Positions 40,440 through 49,328 are shown, numbered from the stretch's first letter. The stretch is 64,000 nucleotides of DNA from Nocardioides houyundeii (GCF_002865585.1 NZ_CP025581.1:372001-436000); one strand, 5' to 3'. Notes: generated by a model from the sequence alone, not told the origin. A program made the numbers and translations.

Positions 40440-40804
40440 GCTGGACCCTGCTGCTCGACCTGCTCTCGGCCGTCCTCCTGCTGTCCGGCTCGTTCTTCGC
40501 CCTGGTGGCCGCCATCGGCGTGGTGCGCCTGCCGGACCTGCTCAGCCGGATGCACGCGGCGACCAAGCCGCAGGTGATCGGGCTGATGCTGGTGGTCGTG
40601 GGGCTGGCGCTGCGGCTGCGCGAGCCCGCGGCCCTGGGCGTCCTGGCGCTGATCGTGGTGATGCAGATGGCCACCAGCGTCGTCTCGGGCCACATGGTGG
40701 GCCGGGCCTCGTTCCGGGCCGGGCAGGTGCGCGAGGACCTGCTGGTGGTCGACGAGCTCAGCGGGGAGTTCGACCAGGGCCAGGAGCCGCGCGGGGCGCC
40801 GTGA
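40436..40804 (+). CDS. mrpG: Na+/H+ antiporter Mrp subunit G
   Basis: The 122-residue last subunit has three helices and the family core LLLSGSFFALVAAIGVVRLP, DLLSRMHAATKPQVIGLMLV. MrpG is needed for complex assembly. It completes the AB-C-D-E-F-G order. The 3' end overlaps the convergent nitroreductase gene by 47 bp. Confidence 0.92.
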   Translation: MSWTLLLDLLSAVLLLSGSFFALVAAIGVVRLPDLLSRMHAATKPQVIGLMLVVVGLALRLREPAALGVLALIVVMQMATSVVSGHMVGRASFRAGQVREDLLVVDELSGEFDQGQEPRGAP

Positions 40805-41408
40805 GCTGACCCCACCGGCCGTGGTGCACCACCTGGTCCGGGCCGCGTCGGGTGCGGCGCGCCGCCGAGCCGGTGGCGCCGTTCGGGGCCGGGTGCCCCA
40901 CGGTGATCGCCCCGATCGGGGTGAGCTCGGCCGGCACCCCGAACTCCGTCCGGAACGCGGCCAGCCGGTCGGGCGGGATCCCGAAGAAGCACGCCCCCAG
41001 GCCTTCGTCCACGCACGTCTGCAGGATCAGCAGTGCCGCCATCCCGGTGTCGACGTGCCAGTAGGGGACGGGCCAGCGGGCCTCGTCGCGGTCGGTCCAG
41101 CCCTTGTCCGGCTCGGCGTAGCGGTCCAGGTAGGCCTCGCGGTTGCTCAGCGGGACGATCACCGCCGGCGCGGTCCGCATCCCGTCCAGCCAGGCGTTGC
41201 TGGCGTCGGGGTCCGGCGAGGTGGCCCGCCAGAAGCGCGTCACCTCCGCCGGCCCCTCCAGCCGCAGGAACGCCCAGCCCTGGGAGAAGCCCGCGCTGGG
41301 GGCCCGCACGGCGTGCTCGAGCATCCGGTCCAGGGCGCCCGGGTCGACGGGCTCGTCGGTGTAGCGGCGGACCATGTGGCGACGACGTACGACCTCGCGG
41401 AACTCCAT
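40758..41408 (-). CDS. nitroreductase-family flavoprotein
   Basis: The 216-residue FMN protein begins MEFREVVRRRHMVRRYTDEP, with the RRS/RRHMVRRY FMN-phosphate motif. PSAGFSQGWAFLRL, WHVDTGMAALLILQTCVDEG and LGACFFGIPPDRLAAF follow. The C-terminus GAITVGHPAPN is also typical. Such enzymes use NAD(P)H to reduce nitro compounds, enones or flavins; substrate unknown. I start at ATG 41408, which matches the family N-terminus; a further upstream ATG overlaps the neighbouring remnant. The Pro/Arg-rich tail lies in the overlap with mrpG. Confidence 0.85.
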   Translation of the reverse strand: MEFREVVRRRHMVRRYTDEPVDPGALDRMLEHAVRAPSAGFSQGWAFLRLEGPAEVTRFWRATSPDPDASNAWLDGMRTAPAVIVPLSNREAYLDRYAEPDKGWTDRDEARWPVPYWHVDTGMAALLILQTCVDEGLGACFFGIPPDRLAAFRTEFGVPAELTPIGAITVGHPAPNGATGSAARRTRRGPDQVVHHGRWGQLTAPRAAPGPGRTPR

Positions 41409-41472
41409 GCGCCACATCCTGGCCCAGCCGCGCGCCGGCCCGGACGGCCGGTGTCGCTGGGAGACTGGATCG

Positions 41473-41752
41473 GTGAACATCGAGCAGATGTGGCAGGACG
41501 TGGCGACGGTGGGCCGGGTCGACGGGGGCGGCTATCGACGCCAGTCCTTCGCCGCCGCCGACCTGGAGCTGCGGCAGTGGTTCGCCGCGGCCGCCGCGGA
41601 GCGGGGGATGAGCTGCGAGGTCGACCCGTTCGGCAACCTCTCGGCCTGGTGGCGACCTGCCGGCCTGAAGGCGGGCCGGGCACGCCGACCTCGCCGACTG
41701 CCTGGTCGGCGTCCAGGCCCTCGCAGACACCCTGGCCCGGCTCGCGGTCTGA
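41473..41752 (+). pseudogene. remnant of a Zn-dependent amidohydrolase (allantoate amidohydrolase/hydantoinase-like, M20 family)
   Basis: From GTG 41473 the frame gives about 60 residues typical of the N-terminus of this family: VGRVDGGGYRRQSFAAADLE, then DPFGNLSAWWRP. Just afterwards (about 41675-41752) another frame reads GHADLADCLVGVQALADTLA and RLAV-stop, which matches the extreme C-terminus of the same family. The roughly 330 residues between them, including every metal ligand, are missing. The gene is a dead internal-deletion remnant. It is divergent from the nitroreductase gene. Confidence 0.75.
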
Positions 41753-41882
41753 GGTGCCGCGCGGCCGCCCTGAGGTAGGGGGGCGCCCCGGGGTGCGGCA
41801 CAGATAGGGCAGGCGCCCGATGTGAGCGGCTACCTCAGCGACCGACTCTCTTCTCATCAGTCATCGCGAGAAGGAGAGCATC

Positions 41883-42035
41883 ATGGGCGGCATCGACTAC
41901 TACACCCAGGCCGAGATCGACTACCGGCTGGAGCGAGCGCGCCGGGCCTGGCCCCGGAGTCGCCGCAGGGGCCGCCGCGCGGCGACCACCAGCCGGTGGC
42001 AGGGGCCCCTGCGGGGTGCCGAGGAGATGCGCTGA
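41883..42035 (+). CDS. 50-aa basic protein upstream of the LuxR regulator
   Basis: The short ORF encodes MGGIDYYTQAEIDYRLERAR followed by an Arg-rich region and ends RGAEEMR. A GAAGGAGAG ribosome site precedes the ATG. The TYR-rich N-terminus (YYTQAEIDYR) and Arg-rich middle are seen in small actinobacterial proteins of unknown function. It ends 17 bp before the start chosen for the large regulator and may be co-transcribed with it. I cannot assign a role. Confidence 0.65.
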   Translation: MGGIDYYTQAEIDYRLERARRAWPRSRRRGRRAATTSRWQGPLRGAEEMR

Positions 42036-42052
42036 GCGGCGGCGTGAAATCC

Positions 42053-45034
42053 ATGCCCGCACTGTCGGTGGGGCACGACATGATGGACGTCGTGACCGCC
42101 AACCGCAGCGTCGACCTCGTGGGACGAGATGCCGAGCTGGAGGAGCTGTGCTCCCGGCTCGGCATCGCCGCGTCCGCGGACGGCTTGACGGCACGCACCA
42201 CCTCGGTGCTCCTGGCCGGCGACGCGGGCGTGGGCAAGACCCGGTTGCTCAGCGAGCTGCGGGACCGTGCCCTGACGGCCGGCTGGCACGTCGTGGCCGG
42301 GCACTGCGTGGACCTGTCGGACTCCGCCCTGCCCTACCTGCCGTTCTCCGAGATCCTGGGCCTGCTGGCCGGCACCCTGCCCGAGGTCGCGGGCAGCACC
42401 CTGGCCGACCAGCCGGTGCTGCAGCGGCTGCAGCCCGGACGCCGGGTCCGCACCAGCACCGAGCATGCCGACGAGTCGCCGCTGGAGCGGGCCGACCTCT
42501 TCGAGGCGATGCATGCCCTGCTCGAGCGGGCGGCGGGGGAGGCTCCGATCCTGGTGGTGGTCGAGGACGCCCACTGGGCCGACCAGTCCACCCGCGACCT
42601 GCTCAGCTTCCTCTTCTCCCGGGGGTTCGCCGCCCCGGTGGGGCTCGTGGTCAGCTACCGATCCGACGACCTGCACCGGCGCCACCCGCTGCGCCGCCAG
42701 GTCGCGCAGTGGTCCCGGCTGCCGGTGGTGCGGATGCAGCTGGAGCCGCTGGGCGCCAGCGAGGTGCGCCAGCTGGTCCACGTGCTGCACCCCGACCCGA
42801 TCGCCGAGCGCGACGTGGCCGACATCGTGGAGCGGGCCGAGGGCAATGCGTTCTTCGTCGAGGAGCTGGTGGGCGCCGCCCGGGTGACCGGCGGGGTGCC
42901 GGCCGACCTGGCCGACCTGCTGCTGGTCCGGCTGGAGCGGCTCGACGACGGCGCCCAGCAGGTGGTGCGGACCGCCGCGGTGGCCGGGCGCAAGGTCAGC
43001 CACGCGCTGCTCGCGGCGGTCTCCGGGCTGGGGGAGCAGGAGCTCGACGAGGCGCTGCGCACCGCGGTGGAGCGGCACGTCCTCGAGCCGGTCGGCGGCG
43101 ACGCCTACTCCTTCCGCCACGCCCTGCTGGCCGAGGCGGTCTACGACGACCTGCTGCCCGGCGAACGGGTACGCCGGCACGCGGCGTACGCCCGGGTGCT
43201 GCAGTCCGGCGCGGTGCCCGGGACCTCGGCCGAGCTGGCCCGGCACGCCAGGCTCGGCCAGGACGTCGCCACGGCGCTGCGGGCCAGCATCGACGCGGGC
43301 GACGAGGCGATGCGGGTGGGCGGCCCCGAGGAGGCCTCCCAGCACTACGAGCTCGCGATGCAGCTCCTCGACCACCCGGCCACCCGCGAGGCTGCCCCAG
43401 GAGCCCTCGGCCTGGCCGAGCTGGCGATGCGCACCGCCGACGCGCTCACCGCCGCCGGCCACGCGCACCGGGCAAACGCGCTGCTGGCCGAGACCCTGCA
43501 GCGGCTGCCCGCCGGCTCCTCCGACATCGACCGGGGGCTGCTGACCTCCCAGCTGGCACTGAGCATCTTCACCATCGAGGACGAGGGCGACGAGCTGGAG
43601 CTGGCCCGCCGGGCCGTGGCGCTGCTGTCGGGGGGCACCGAGGCCCAGCGGGCGCGGTCCCTGGCCAACCAGGCACGCATCCTGGCCGGGCACCTGCGCG
43701 AGGACGAGGCCCGCCGGGTCGGCGCCGAGGCGCTGGCGATGAGCCAGCGCCTGGACCTGCCACGGCTCAGCGCCGACATCCTGACCACGCTCGCCTCGCT
43801 ACAGCGCCACCAGCTCGGGGACGACGTCGGCGACGCGCTGGCCGACGTCATCGGACAGGCGCGCAGCAGCGGCGCCGTGCACGCCGAGCTGCGCGGTCTG
43901 TACGGCCTCGGGCGGTTCCACCAGGACCGGGGCGAGATGGACGAGGCGCTCGCCCTGTTCGAGACCTGCCGTGCCCGCGGCGTCCAGATCGGCACGCCGT
44001 GGGCGCCGTACTCCTTCGACGCGCTGGTGATGAGCGGGTCCGTGCAGTTCGTGACCGGCCGCTGGGAGGACGCGCTGCGCACCGCCGGCCAGGCCCGCAA
44101 CGCTCCGGCGCCCCTGGTCGCCGGGGTGCTGCGCGGACTGGAGGCCACGGTGGCGGCCGCCCGCGGTGAGCGCGTGGCGACCCAGCTGGTGGCCGAGCTG
44201 CGGCCCCTGTGGTCGGGCGAGGGGCTCGTCGGGCTGTTCGCCGCCACCGCCGAGCTGGAGCTGGCGGAGCAGTCCGCGGACAGCAGGGGCGCGCTCGGCA
44301 CCTACGCCCGCGCCGTCGAGGTGCTGGGCGCCATGTGGCGCGACCTGTTCCAGGCCCGGCTCCGGCTGGCCGCGCTCACCCTCGGGGTGCTCGGCACGGC
44401 GTCCCGGCAGGAGAGCGGCGCCGAGCGGATCGCGGCCCAGGCCACCGCCGACCGGCTGCTCAGCGACGGGCGTCGGGTGGTGGCCCACACCCGGGAGGAC
44501 GGGCTGGTCTTCGGCCCCGAGGCACTGGCGTGGATCCAGCGGCTGGAGGCCGAGCACCTGCGCTGGCGCTGGCTGGCGCAGATCGACCCGCCCGCCCCGG
44601 ACGAGCTCCGCGAGGCCTGGGAGCAGACCGAGGCGGCGTTCGTCCGCTACGGCCACGTGCACGAGCTGGCCCGGGTGCGGGCCCGGCTCAGCGACGTGCT
44701 GCGCGGCCTCGGCGAGCCCGAGCTCGCCCGGGAGGCCGGCGACCTCGCCCGCGCCGCCGCCCACTCGCTCGGCGCGCAGCCGCTGCTCGGTGAGCTGACG
44801 GCGCTGGGCAGCGCCCCGGTCGCCGGCCGCGCGGAGCAGGTGGGGCTGACGCCGCGGGAGAGCGAGATCCTGGCGCTGGTCGCCGAGGGGCGCAGCAACG
44901 GCGAGATCGGCCAGCAGCTCTTCATCGCCACCAAGACGGTGAGCGTGCACGTGTCCAACATCCTGGCCAAGCTGGGCGCCGCCTCGCGCACCGAGGCCGC
45001 GGCCCTGGCCCGCAGGCGGGGGCTGATCGGCTGA
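42053..45034 (+). CDS. LAL-type (large ATP-binding) LuxR-family regulator
   Basis: The roughly 993-residue protein has an N-terminal AAA/STAND ATPase: VGRDAELEELCSRL, Walker A AGDAGVGKTRLL (about 55-66) and Walker B ILVVVEDAHWADQSTRDLL. A long TPR-like helical middle (about 400-900) follows. The C-terminal LuxR/GerE helix-turn-helix is LTPRESEILALVAEGRSNGE with IGQQLFIATKTVSVHVSNIL. LAL proteins switch on target genes when ligand and ATP bind. The target is unknown. ATG 42053 and ATG 42080 are both possible starts; neither has a strong ribosome site. Confidence 0.87.
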   Translation: MPALSVGHDMMDVVTANRSVDLVGRDAELEELCSRLGIAASADGLTARTTSVLLAGDAGVGKTRLLSELRDRALTAGWHVVAGHCVDLSDSALPYLPFSEILGLLAGTLPEVAGSTLADQPVLQRLQPGRRVRTSTEHADESPLERADLFEAMHALLERAAGEAPILVVVEDAHWADQSTRDLLSFLFSRGFAAPVGLVVSYRSDDLHRRHPLRRQVAQWSRLPVVRMQLEPLGASEVRQLVHVLHPDPIAERDVADIVERAEGNAFFVEELVGAARVTGGVPADLADLLLVRLERLDDGAQQVVRTAAVAGRKVSHALLAAVSGLGEQELDEALRTAVERHVLEPVGGDAYSFRHALLAEAVYDDLLPGERVRRHAAYARVLQSGAVPGTSAELARHARLGQDVATALRASIDAGDEAMRVGGPEEASQHYELAMQLLDHPATREAAPGALGLAELAMRTADALTAAGHAHRANALLAETLQRLPAGSSDIDRGLLTSQLALSIFTIEDEGDELELARRAVALLSGGTEAQRARSLANQARILAGHLREDEARRVGAEALAMSQRLDLPRLSADILTTLASLQRHQLGDDVGDALADVIGQARSSGAVHAELRGLYGLGRFHQDRGEMDEALALFETCRARGVQIGTPWAPYSFDALVMSGSVQFVTGRWEDALRTAGQARNAPAPLVAGVLRGLEATVAAARGERVATQLVAELRPLWSGEGLVGLFAATAELELAEQSADSRGALGTYARAVEVLGAMWRDLFQARLRLAALTLGVLGTASRQESGAERIAAQATADRLLSDGRRVVAHTREDGLVFGPEALAWIQRLEAEHLRWRWLAQIDPPAPDELREAWEQTEAAFVRYGHVHELARVRARLSDVLRGLGEPELAREAGDLARAAAHSLGAQPLLGELTALGSAPVAGRAEQVGLTPRESEILALVAEGRSNGEIGQQLFIATKTVSVHVSNILAKLGAASRTEAAALARRRGLIG

Positions 45035-45051
45035 GAGGCACAATCTCCTGC

Positions 45052-45945
45052 GTGAGCCAGCCGCAGACCGAGTCCCCGACGCTGCGGTGCGCCGTGGCCA
45101 GCCGCAGCACCGGGGAGCCGCTGGCCGGCACCGCGCCCACGGAGACGACGTACCTGTTCGTCGAGTACGCCGGGGCCTGGGGTCGGCAGGCGCTGGAGGA
45201 GAGCCGGCTTCCCGAAGCGGTGCGGGTGTTGCTGAGCAGCCTGACCGGGGTCCGGGTGCAGCTGATCCGCAGGCACGGCGGCATCTCGGGGCCGGGGGTG
45301 CGGATCTTCACCGCCCACGTGTCGGAGTCCGCCGTACGGCTGGAGACCGCGGTGCTGGGCGATGTCTCGGAGCTGCTCGAGATGGACCTCACCCCGTTGA
45401 TCGCGGGCCGCGGCCTGGACCTCACGCCGTACCACGACGAGCTCCTGCTGGTCTGCACCAACGGGCGGCGGGACGTGTGCTGCGCCGAGCTGGGCCGGCC
45501 CGTGACGGCCGCCCTGGGGGCGCGCTGGCCGGAGGCGACCTGGGAGATCAACCACCTCGGCGGGCACCGCTTCGCCGCCACCCTGCTGGCGTTCCCCAGC
45601 GCGGTGACGTTGGGACGTCTGGACCACGAGTCAGCCGTGCTGGCCGTCGAGGAGCTCCAGGCCGGCCGGCACCCCCTCGGCTTCTCCCGCGGCAGGGCCG
45701 GCGTCAGCCCAGCGGCGCAGGTGGCGCAGCTGCACGTGGTGGAGGAGACCGGGCTCGACGGCCTCGGTGACGTGGTCGTCACCGGTGAGGCCGACGGCGT
45801 GGTGAGCCTGAGCGCCGACGGCACGCCGTGGCAGGTGGGCGTCCTGACCCGTACCGGGGAGGCCGTGCGGCAGAGCTGCGCGGACCTGCAGGGCAAGCCG
45901 GTCCTGGTGCACGAGGTGGTCGCCGCGGGGCCCGTCCAGGCCTGA
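45052..45945 (+). CDS. sucrase/ferredoxin-like (thioredoxin-fold 2Fe-2S) protein
   Basis: The 297-residue protein matches the sucrase/ferredoxin-like family: an N-terminal half with TTYLFVEYAGAWGRQALEES and a thioredoxin-like ferredoxin domain with LLVCTNGRRDVCCAELGRPV and TWEINHLGGHRFAATLLAFP. The CTNGxxDxCC and HLGGHRFA motifs are thought to ligate a [2Fe-2S] cluster through Cys and His. Cellular function is unclear. GTG 45052 follows CACAAT (45039-45044) by 7 nt, consistent with a leaderless mRNA independent of the LuxR gene just upstream. Confidence 0.85.
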   Translation: MSQPQTESPTLRCAVASRSTGEPLAGTAPTETTYLFVEYAGAWGRQALEESRLPEAVRVLLSSLTGVRVQLIRRHGGISGPGVRIFTAHVSESAVRLETAVLGDVSELLEMDLTPLIAGRGLDLTPYHDELLLVCTNGRRDVCCAELGRPVTAALGARWPEATWEINHLGGHRFAATLLAFPSAVTLGRLDHESAVLAVEELQAGRHPLGFSRGRAGVSPAAQVAQLHVVEETGLDGLGDVVVTGEADGVVSLSADGTPWQVGVLTRTGEAVRQSCADLQGKPVLVHEVVAAGPVQA

Positions 45946-46059
45946 TCGCCGCCTGCCGCGGGGCCTGGACCGAGACCAGATGACGACGAAGGTGGACGCC
46001 CGCCGCCGAGATGGAACAATGGGGGCGCCCGACCCGATCCGTCCGGAGGAGAAGCCCCC

Positions 46060-46647
46060 GTGCCCGACCGCCCGTCGCTCGAAGAGCGCCCCGTGCTCGC
46101 CGGGATCCTCGCCCTGGTGGGCGTGGCCCTGGTCGTCGGCCTGCTCGCCGGTGTCGGGGTGCTGATCGGCAGCAAGGTGCTCGGCCTCGGCGGCGAGGAC
46201 ACCGCCACGGCATCGGACACCAAGGTGACCTCCGGTGAGTCCCTCTACCTGCCCACCCCGTCCGAGACGGTGCGGCCCACCGGCCCCCAGATCACCCTGG
46301 ACGCCACCGGTCCCACGCCCACCAGCACGGTGGTGACGCCCGTGCCCGAGTCCCCGACCACCTCCGCGCCGCCGGAGAAGGCAATCACCCTCACCGCCGG
46401 CCAGTCGACGGTGGCGGCGATGCAGCAGATCGACCTCAGTGGCTCCTACCCCCAGGGCGACGGCGCCATCCTGCAGGTGCAGCGGTTCGAGAACGGCGGC
46501 TGGGCGGCCTTCCCGGTGACCGTCTCGGTGAGCGGGGAGACCTTCGCGACGTACGTCCAGACCGGCCAGGGCGGCGAGACCAAGTTCCGGGTGCTCGACA
46601 CCGACTCCGGCCTGGCCTCCAACGAGGTCGTCGTCACCGTCGGCTGA
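46060..46647 (+). CDS. membrane-anchored protein with Thr/Pro linker and beta domain
   Basis: The 195-residue protein has one N-terminal membrane helix (LAGILALVGVALVVGLLAGV, about 13-33) and a Thr/Pro/Ser-rich extracellular stalk (about 60-110). A roughly 85-residue beta-sandwich-like domain ends it (GQSTVAAMQQIDLSGSYPQG; LQVQRFENGGWAAFPVTVSV). The C-terminal part resembles Ig-like domains on actinobacterial surface proteins. GGAGGAGAAG precedes the GTG. No function is known. Confidence 0.72.
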   Translation: MPDRPSLEERPVLAGILALVGVALVVGLLAGVGVLIGSKVLGLGGEDTATASDTKVTSGESLYLPTPSETVRPTGPQITLDATGPTPTSTVVTPVPESPTTSAPPEKAITLTAGQSTVAAMQQIDLSGSYPQGDGAILQVQRFENGGWAAFPVTVSVSGETFATYVQTGQGGETKFRVLDTDSGLASNEVVVTVG

Positions 46648-46683
46648 GCCTGAAGCGGAGACTGCGGCCTCGCGCCAGGCAGG

Positions 46684-47889
46684 TCAGGCGCCCCCCGCGC
46701 CCCGCAGCCGTACGTCGAGCTGTCGGGTCCAGTAGCCGACCCAGCCGGTGCCCAGCACCATCAGCACACCGAGCACCAGGCAGGCGATGGCCAGCGGGGC
46801 GACGGCGGCCACGGCGCTGACCAGCAGCGGGCCGCCGCTGTTGCCGATGTCGCCGCACAGCCGCCACCCGCCGAGGTACTGCGCCCGGCCGGCCACGGGC
46901 GCGGTGTCCGCGCCGATCGTCATCACGATGCCGGAGCCCAGGCCGTTGCCGACGGCGATGAGCACCATCACCGCGGTCACCGACCAGGCGGCGGTGGCCA
47001 GGGGGAGCACGAAGCTGGCGACCGCGACGGAGGCGACCACGGGCAGTGCCACGACCATCCGGCCGTAGGTGTCCATCAGCCAGCCGCCCGGGAAGAAGAA
47101 GGCGATGTCGATCGCGCCGGCCACGGCGAAGATCAGCGACGTGGTGCTCGCGCTGAGCCCCACGTGGTCCGCCCAGAGGGGGAGCAGCCCGACCCGCAGG
47201 GAGCGGCTCACGCCGATGACGATCACCGCGACTCCGAGCGTGGCCAGCGACCGCCGCTCCGCGCGGAGTACCGAGAGCACCGGGAGGTGGCCCGAGGCCC
47301 GGGCCTCGGCCCGCTCCGAGGCACCGAGGTCGGGCATCATCCGGGCCAGCAGGGCGCTGGCCACCGACATGCCGGCGGCCAGCAGGAACGCCGACCCGAG
47401 GCCGAAGAAGTGGATCAGCCCGGCGCCGAGCAGCGGCCCCACGAAGATCCCCACCCGGTGGCTGCCGCCCAGCCCGGCCAGCGCCCGGGCCCGGTAGTGG
47501 GCCGGGACCACGTCGATCATGAAGCCCTGACGGGCCATCAGGAAGGTGGTCCACGCCATCCCGCTGAGCAGTACGGCGGCTCCGAGGCCGAGCAGCGACT
47601 GCGTCAGGCCGGCCCACACCATCGCGGCCGCGTCCACGAACCCGACGGTGAACAGCGCCTGGCGCTCCCCGATCCGGGCGATCAGGGCGCCGGCCGGCAG
47701 CGAGGTCAGCATGCTGCCGATGCCCAGCAGGGCCACCACGAAGGCGGCGGTGGCCACGTCGGCGCCCAGGTCGCGGGCGTGCAGAGCCAGCACCGGCATC
47801 ACCGCGCCGTGCCCGATCGAGTTGACGATCGTGGGCCCGTACGCGGTGACCGCTACGTCTCGGAGGCGGAACTCGGTCTCTGCGGACAC
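46684..47889 (-). CDS. MFS transporter
   Basis: The 401-residue protein has about 12 helices. Motif-A-like segments are GALIARIGERQALFTVGFVD after helix 2 and GGWLMDTYGRMVVALPVVAS after helix 8. An AWTTFLMARQGFMIDVVPAH segment matches drug/sugar-type MFS proteins. Substrate unknown. The GTG start lies inside the 3' end of the EamA gene (37-bp overlap, same strand), so the two transporters are co-transcribed and probably both under the divergent MarR regulator. Confidence 0.85.
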   Translation of the reverse strand: MSAETEFRLRDVAVTAYGPTIVNSIGHGAVMPVLALHARDLGADVATAAFVVALLGIGSMLTSLPAGALIARIGERQALFTVGFVDAAAMVWAGLTQSLLGLGAAVLLSGMAWTTFLMARQGFMIDVVPAHYRARALAGLGGSHRVGIFVGPLLGAGLIHFFGLGSAFLLAAGMSVASALLARMMPDLGASERAEARASGHLPVLSVLRAERRSLATLGVAVIVIGVSRSLRVGLLPLWADHVGLSASTTSLIFAVAGAIDIAFFFPGGWLMDTYGRMVVALPVVASVAVASFVLPLATAAWSVTAVMVLIAVGNGLGSGIVMTIGADTAPVAGRAQYLGGWRLCGDIGNSGGPLLVSAVAAVAPLAIACLVLGVLMVLGTGWVGYWTRQLDVRLRGAGGA

Positions 47890-48776
47890 GGCGCCGATTC
47901 TTGCGCAGCACGCCGACGCCTGGTCGCTCCGGTCTGGCCGGCCAGCACCCCGCCGAGCACCAGCAGCATGCCGAGCGCCTGGGGGAGCCCGAAGGCCTCG
48001 GCGGCGACCACGACCCCGAGCACCGTGCCGACCAGGGGGTTGAGCAGGCCCACCAGGGCCACGGCGCCCGCGGGCATCGCGCGCAGCGCGGTGAACCAGC
48101 AGAAGTAGGCCAGCCCGGTGCCCACCACCGCGATCCAGGCCAGTCCGAGCACCGCGTCGCGGTCCAGCGCCGGCGGCGCGCCCTCGACCAGCAGCGCGAC
48201 CGGCAGGATGGCCAGGCCGCCGACCACGAGCTGCCAGGAGACCAGCGTCAGCATGTCCACCGGCGGGTGCCACCGCTTGATCAGGGTGAACCCGAGCGCC
48301 GAGATCAGCACGGACCCGAACGCACCTGCCAGGCCCACGCCCGTCACGCCGTCAGGGGTCTGCCAGACCAGCAGCGCCACCCCCACCAGGCCGACCACCG
48401 CCGCGGCGAGCCGGACGGCGTGGGCGCGCTCGGAGAGCACCAGCCACGCCATCCCCATCACCGCCAGCGGGGAGGTCGCCTGCAGCGTGGAGGCGAGCCC
48501 GCCAGGCAGGTTGTAGGCCGAGACGAAGATCAGCGGGAAGAAGAGCCCGATGTTGCACAGCCCCAGAATCAGCGCCTTCCACCACCAGTCCCCGCGCGGC
48601 AGGGTCCGGGTCCAGGCGAGCAGGACCAGTCCCACGGGCAGGGCGCGCACCAACGCCGCGAAGAGCGGACGGCCGGGCGGCAGCAGCTCCTCGGTGACGA
48701 CGTACGTCGTGCCCCAGGTGATCGGCGCGACGGCCGCCAGCAGGACGGTGCGCCAGGAGGCGGAGGTGTCTTCCAC
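47853..48776 (-). CDS. EamA-family (DMT) transporter
   Basis: The 307-residue protein has ten helices in two EamA repeats: VLLAAVAPITWGTTYVVTEE at the start, LPGGLASTLQATSPLAVMGM, and in the second half FGSVLISALGFTLIKRWHPP, GTGLAYFCWFTALRAMPAGA and LNPLVGTVLGVVVAAEAFGL. Members export amino acids, purines or toxic metabolites. The GTG is chosen because TAAAGT (48789-48784) ends 7 nt before it and overlaps the operator. Divergent MarR gene 40 bp away. Confidence 0.87.
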   Translation of the reverse strand: MEDTSASWRTVLLAAVAPITWGTTYVVTEELLPPGRPLFAALVRALPVGLVLLAWTRTLPRGDWWWKALILGLCNIGLFFPLIFVSAYNLPGGLASTLQATSPLAVMGMAWLVLSERAHAVRLAAAVVGLVGVALLVWQTPDGVTGVGLAGAFGSVLISALGFTLIKRWHPPVDMLTLVSWQLVVGGLAILPVALLVEGAPPALDRDAVLGLAWIAVVGTGLAYFCWFTALRAMPAGAVALVGLLNPLVGTVLGVVVAAEAFGLPQALGMLLVLGGVLAGQTGATRRRRAAQESAPCPQRPSSASET

Positions 48777-48783
48777 GGAAGAG

Positions 48784-48809
48784 ACTTTACCTTCCAGGGA
48801 AGGTAAGGT
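48784..48809. promoter_or_regulatory. MarR operator overlapping two leaderless promoters
   Basis: TTACCTTCC (48787-48795) and GGAAGGTAA (48798-48806) form a perfect 9-bp inverted repeat with a 2-bp centre. TAAAGT (48789-48784) points to the EamA GTG and TAAGGT (48804-48809) points to the MarR ATG; each ends 7 nt from its start codon. A dimer bound here would block both. Confidence 0.8.
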
Positions 48810-48816
48810 CCACCCC

Positions 48817-49311
48817 ATGAGCAGCGAGCCCGACCACGTCGGCCGGATCATGGACCAGTGGGCCCGGGAGCGCCCCGACCTCGACGTCTCTCCGATGGGG
48901 GTCATCGGGCGCCTGCACCGGCTCGCGGACCGGCTCCAAGCCGAGCTGCGCCCCGTCTTCGCCGCCCACGGGCTGGGCGAGGGGGACTTCGACGTGCTGG
49001 CCACCCTGCGCCGCAGCGGAGCGCCGTACCGGCTGACCCCCAGCCAGCTGGCCGACAGCGCCATGGTGACCTCGGGGGCGGTCACCAAGCGGGTGGACCG
49101 CCTGGTGTCAGCCGGACTGGTCGAGCGGTCCGCGAGCCCCCGCGACGGACGCTCCTGCGACGTCGCGCTGACCCCCGACGGGCTCGAGCTGGTCGACCGC
49201 CTGGTGACCGAGCACGTGGCCAACGAGCACCGGCTGCTCGCCGGGCTCGGTGCCGCGGAGCGCTCGCGCCTGGCCCAGCTGCTGGAGCAGTGGGGGCGGA
49301 CGATCGACTGA
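48817..49311 (+). CDS. MarR-family transcriptional regulator
   Basis: The 164-residue protein has a winged helix-turn-helix: FDVLATLRRSGAPYRLTPSQ, LADSAMVTSGAVTKRVDRLV (recognition helix) and the wing RSASPRDGRSCDVALTPDG. Flanking helices form the dimer interface. MarR proteins usually repress an adjacent exporter and release DNA on binding its substrate, which fits the divergent EamA/MFS pair and the perfect palindrome between. The ATG is supported by TAAGGT 7 nt upstream. Confidence 0.9.
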   Translation: MSSEPDHVGRIMDQWARERPDLDVSPMGVIGRLHRLADRLQAELRPVFAAHGLGEGDFDVLATLRRSGAPYRLTPSQLADSAMVTSGAVTKRVDRLVSAGLVERSASPRDGRSCDVALTPDGLELVDRLVTEHVANEHRLLAGLGAAERSRLAQLLEQWGRTID

Positions 49312-49328
49312 GCCGGGCGTCGCCTCGC

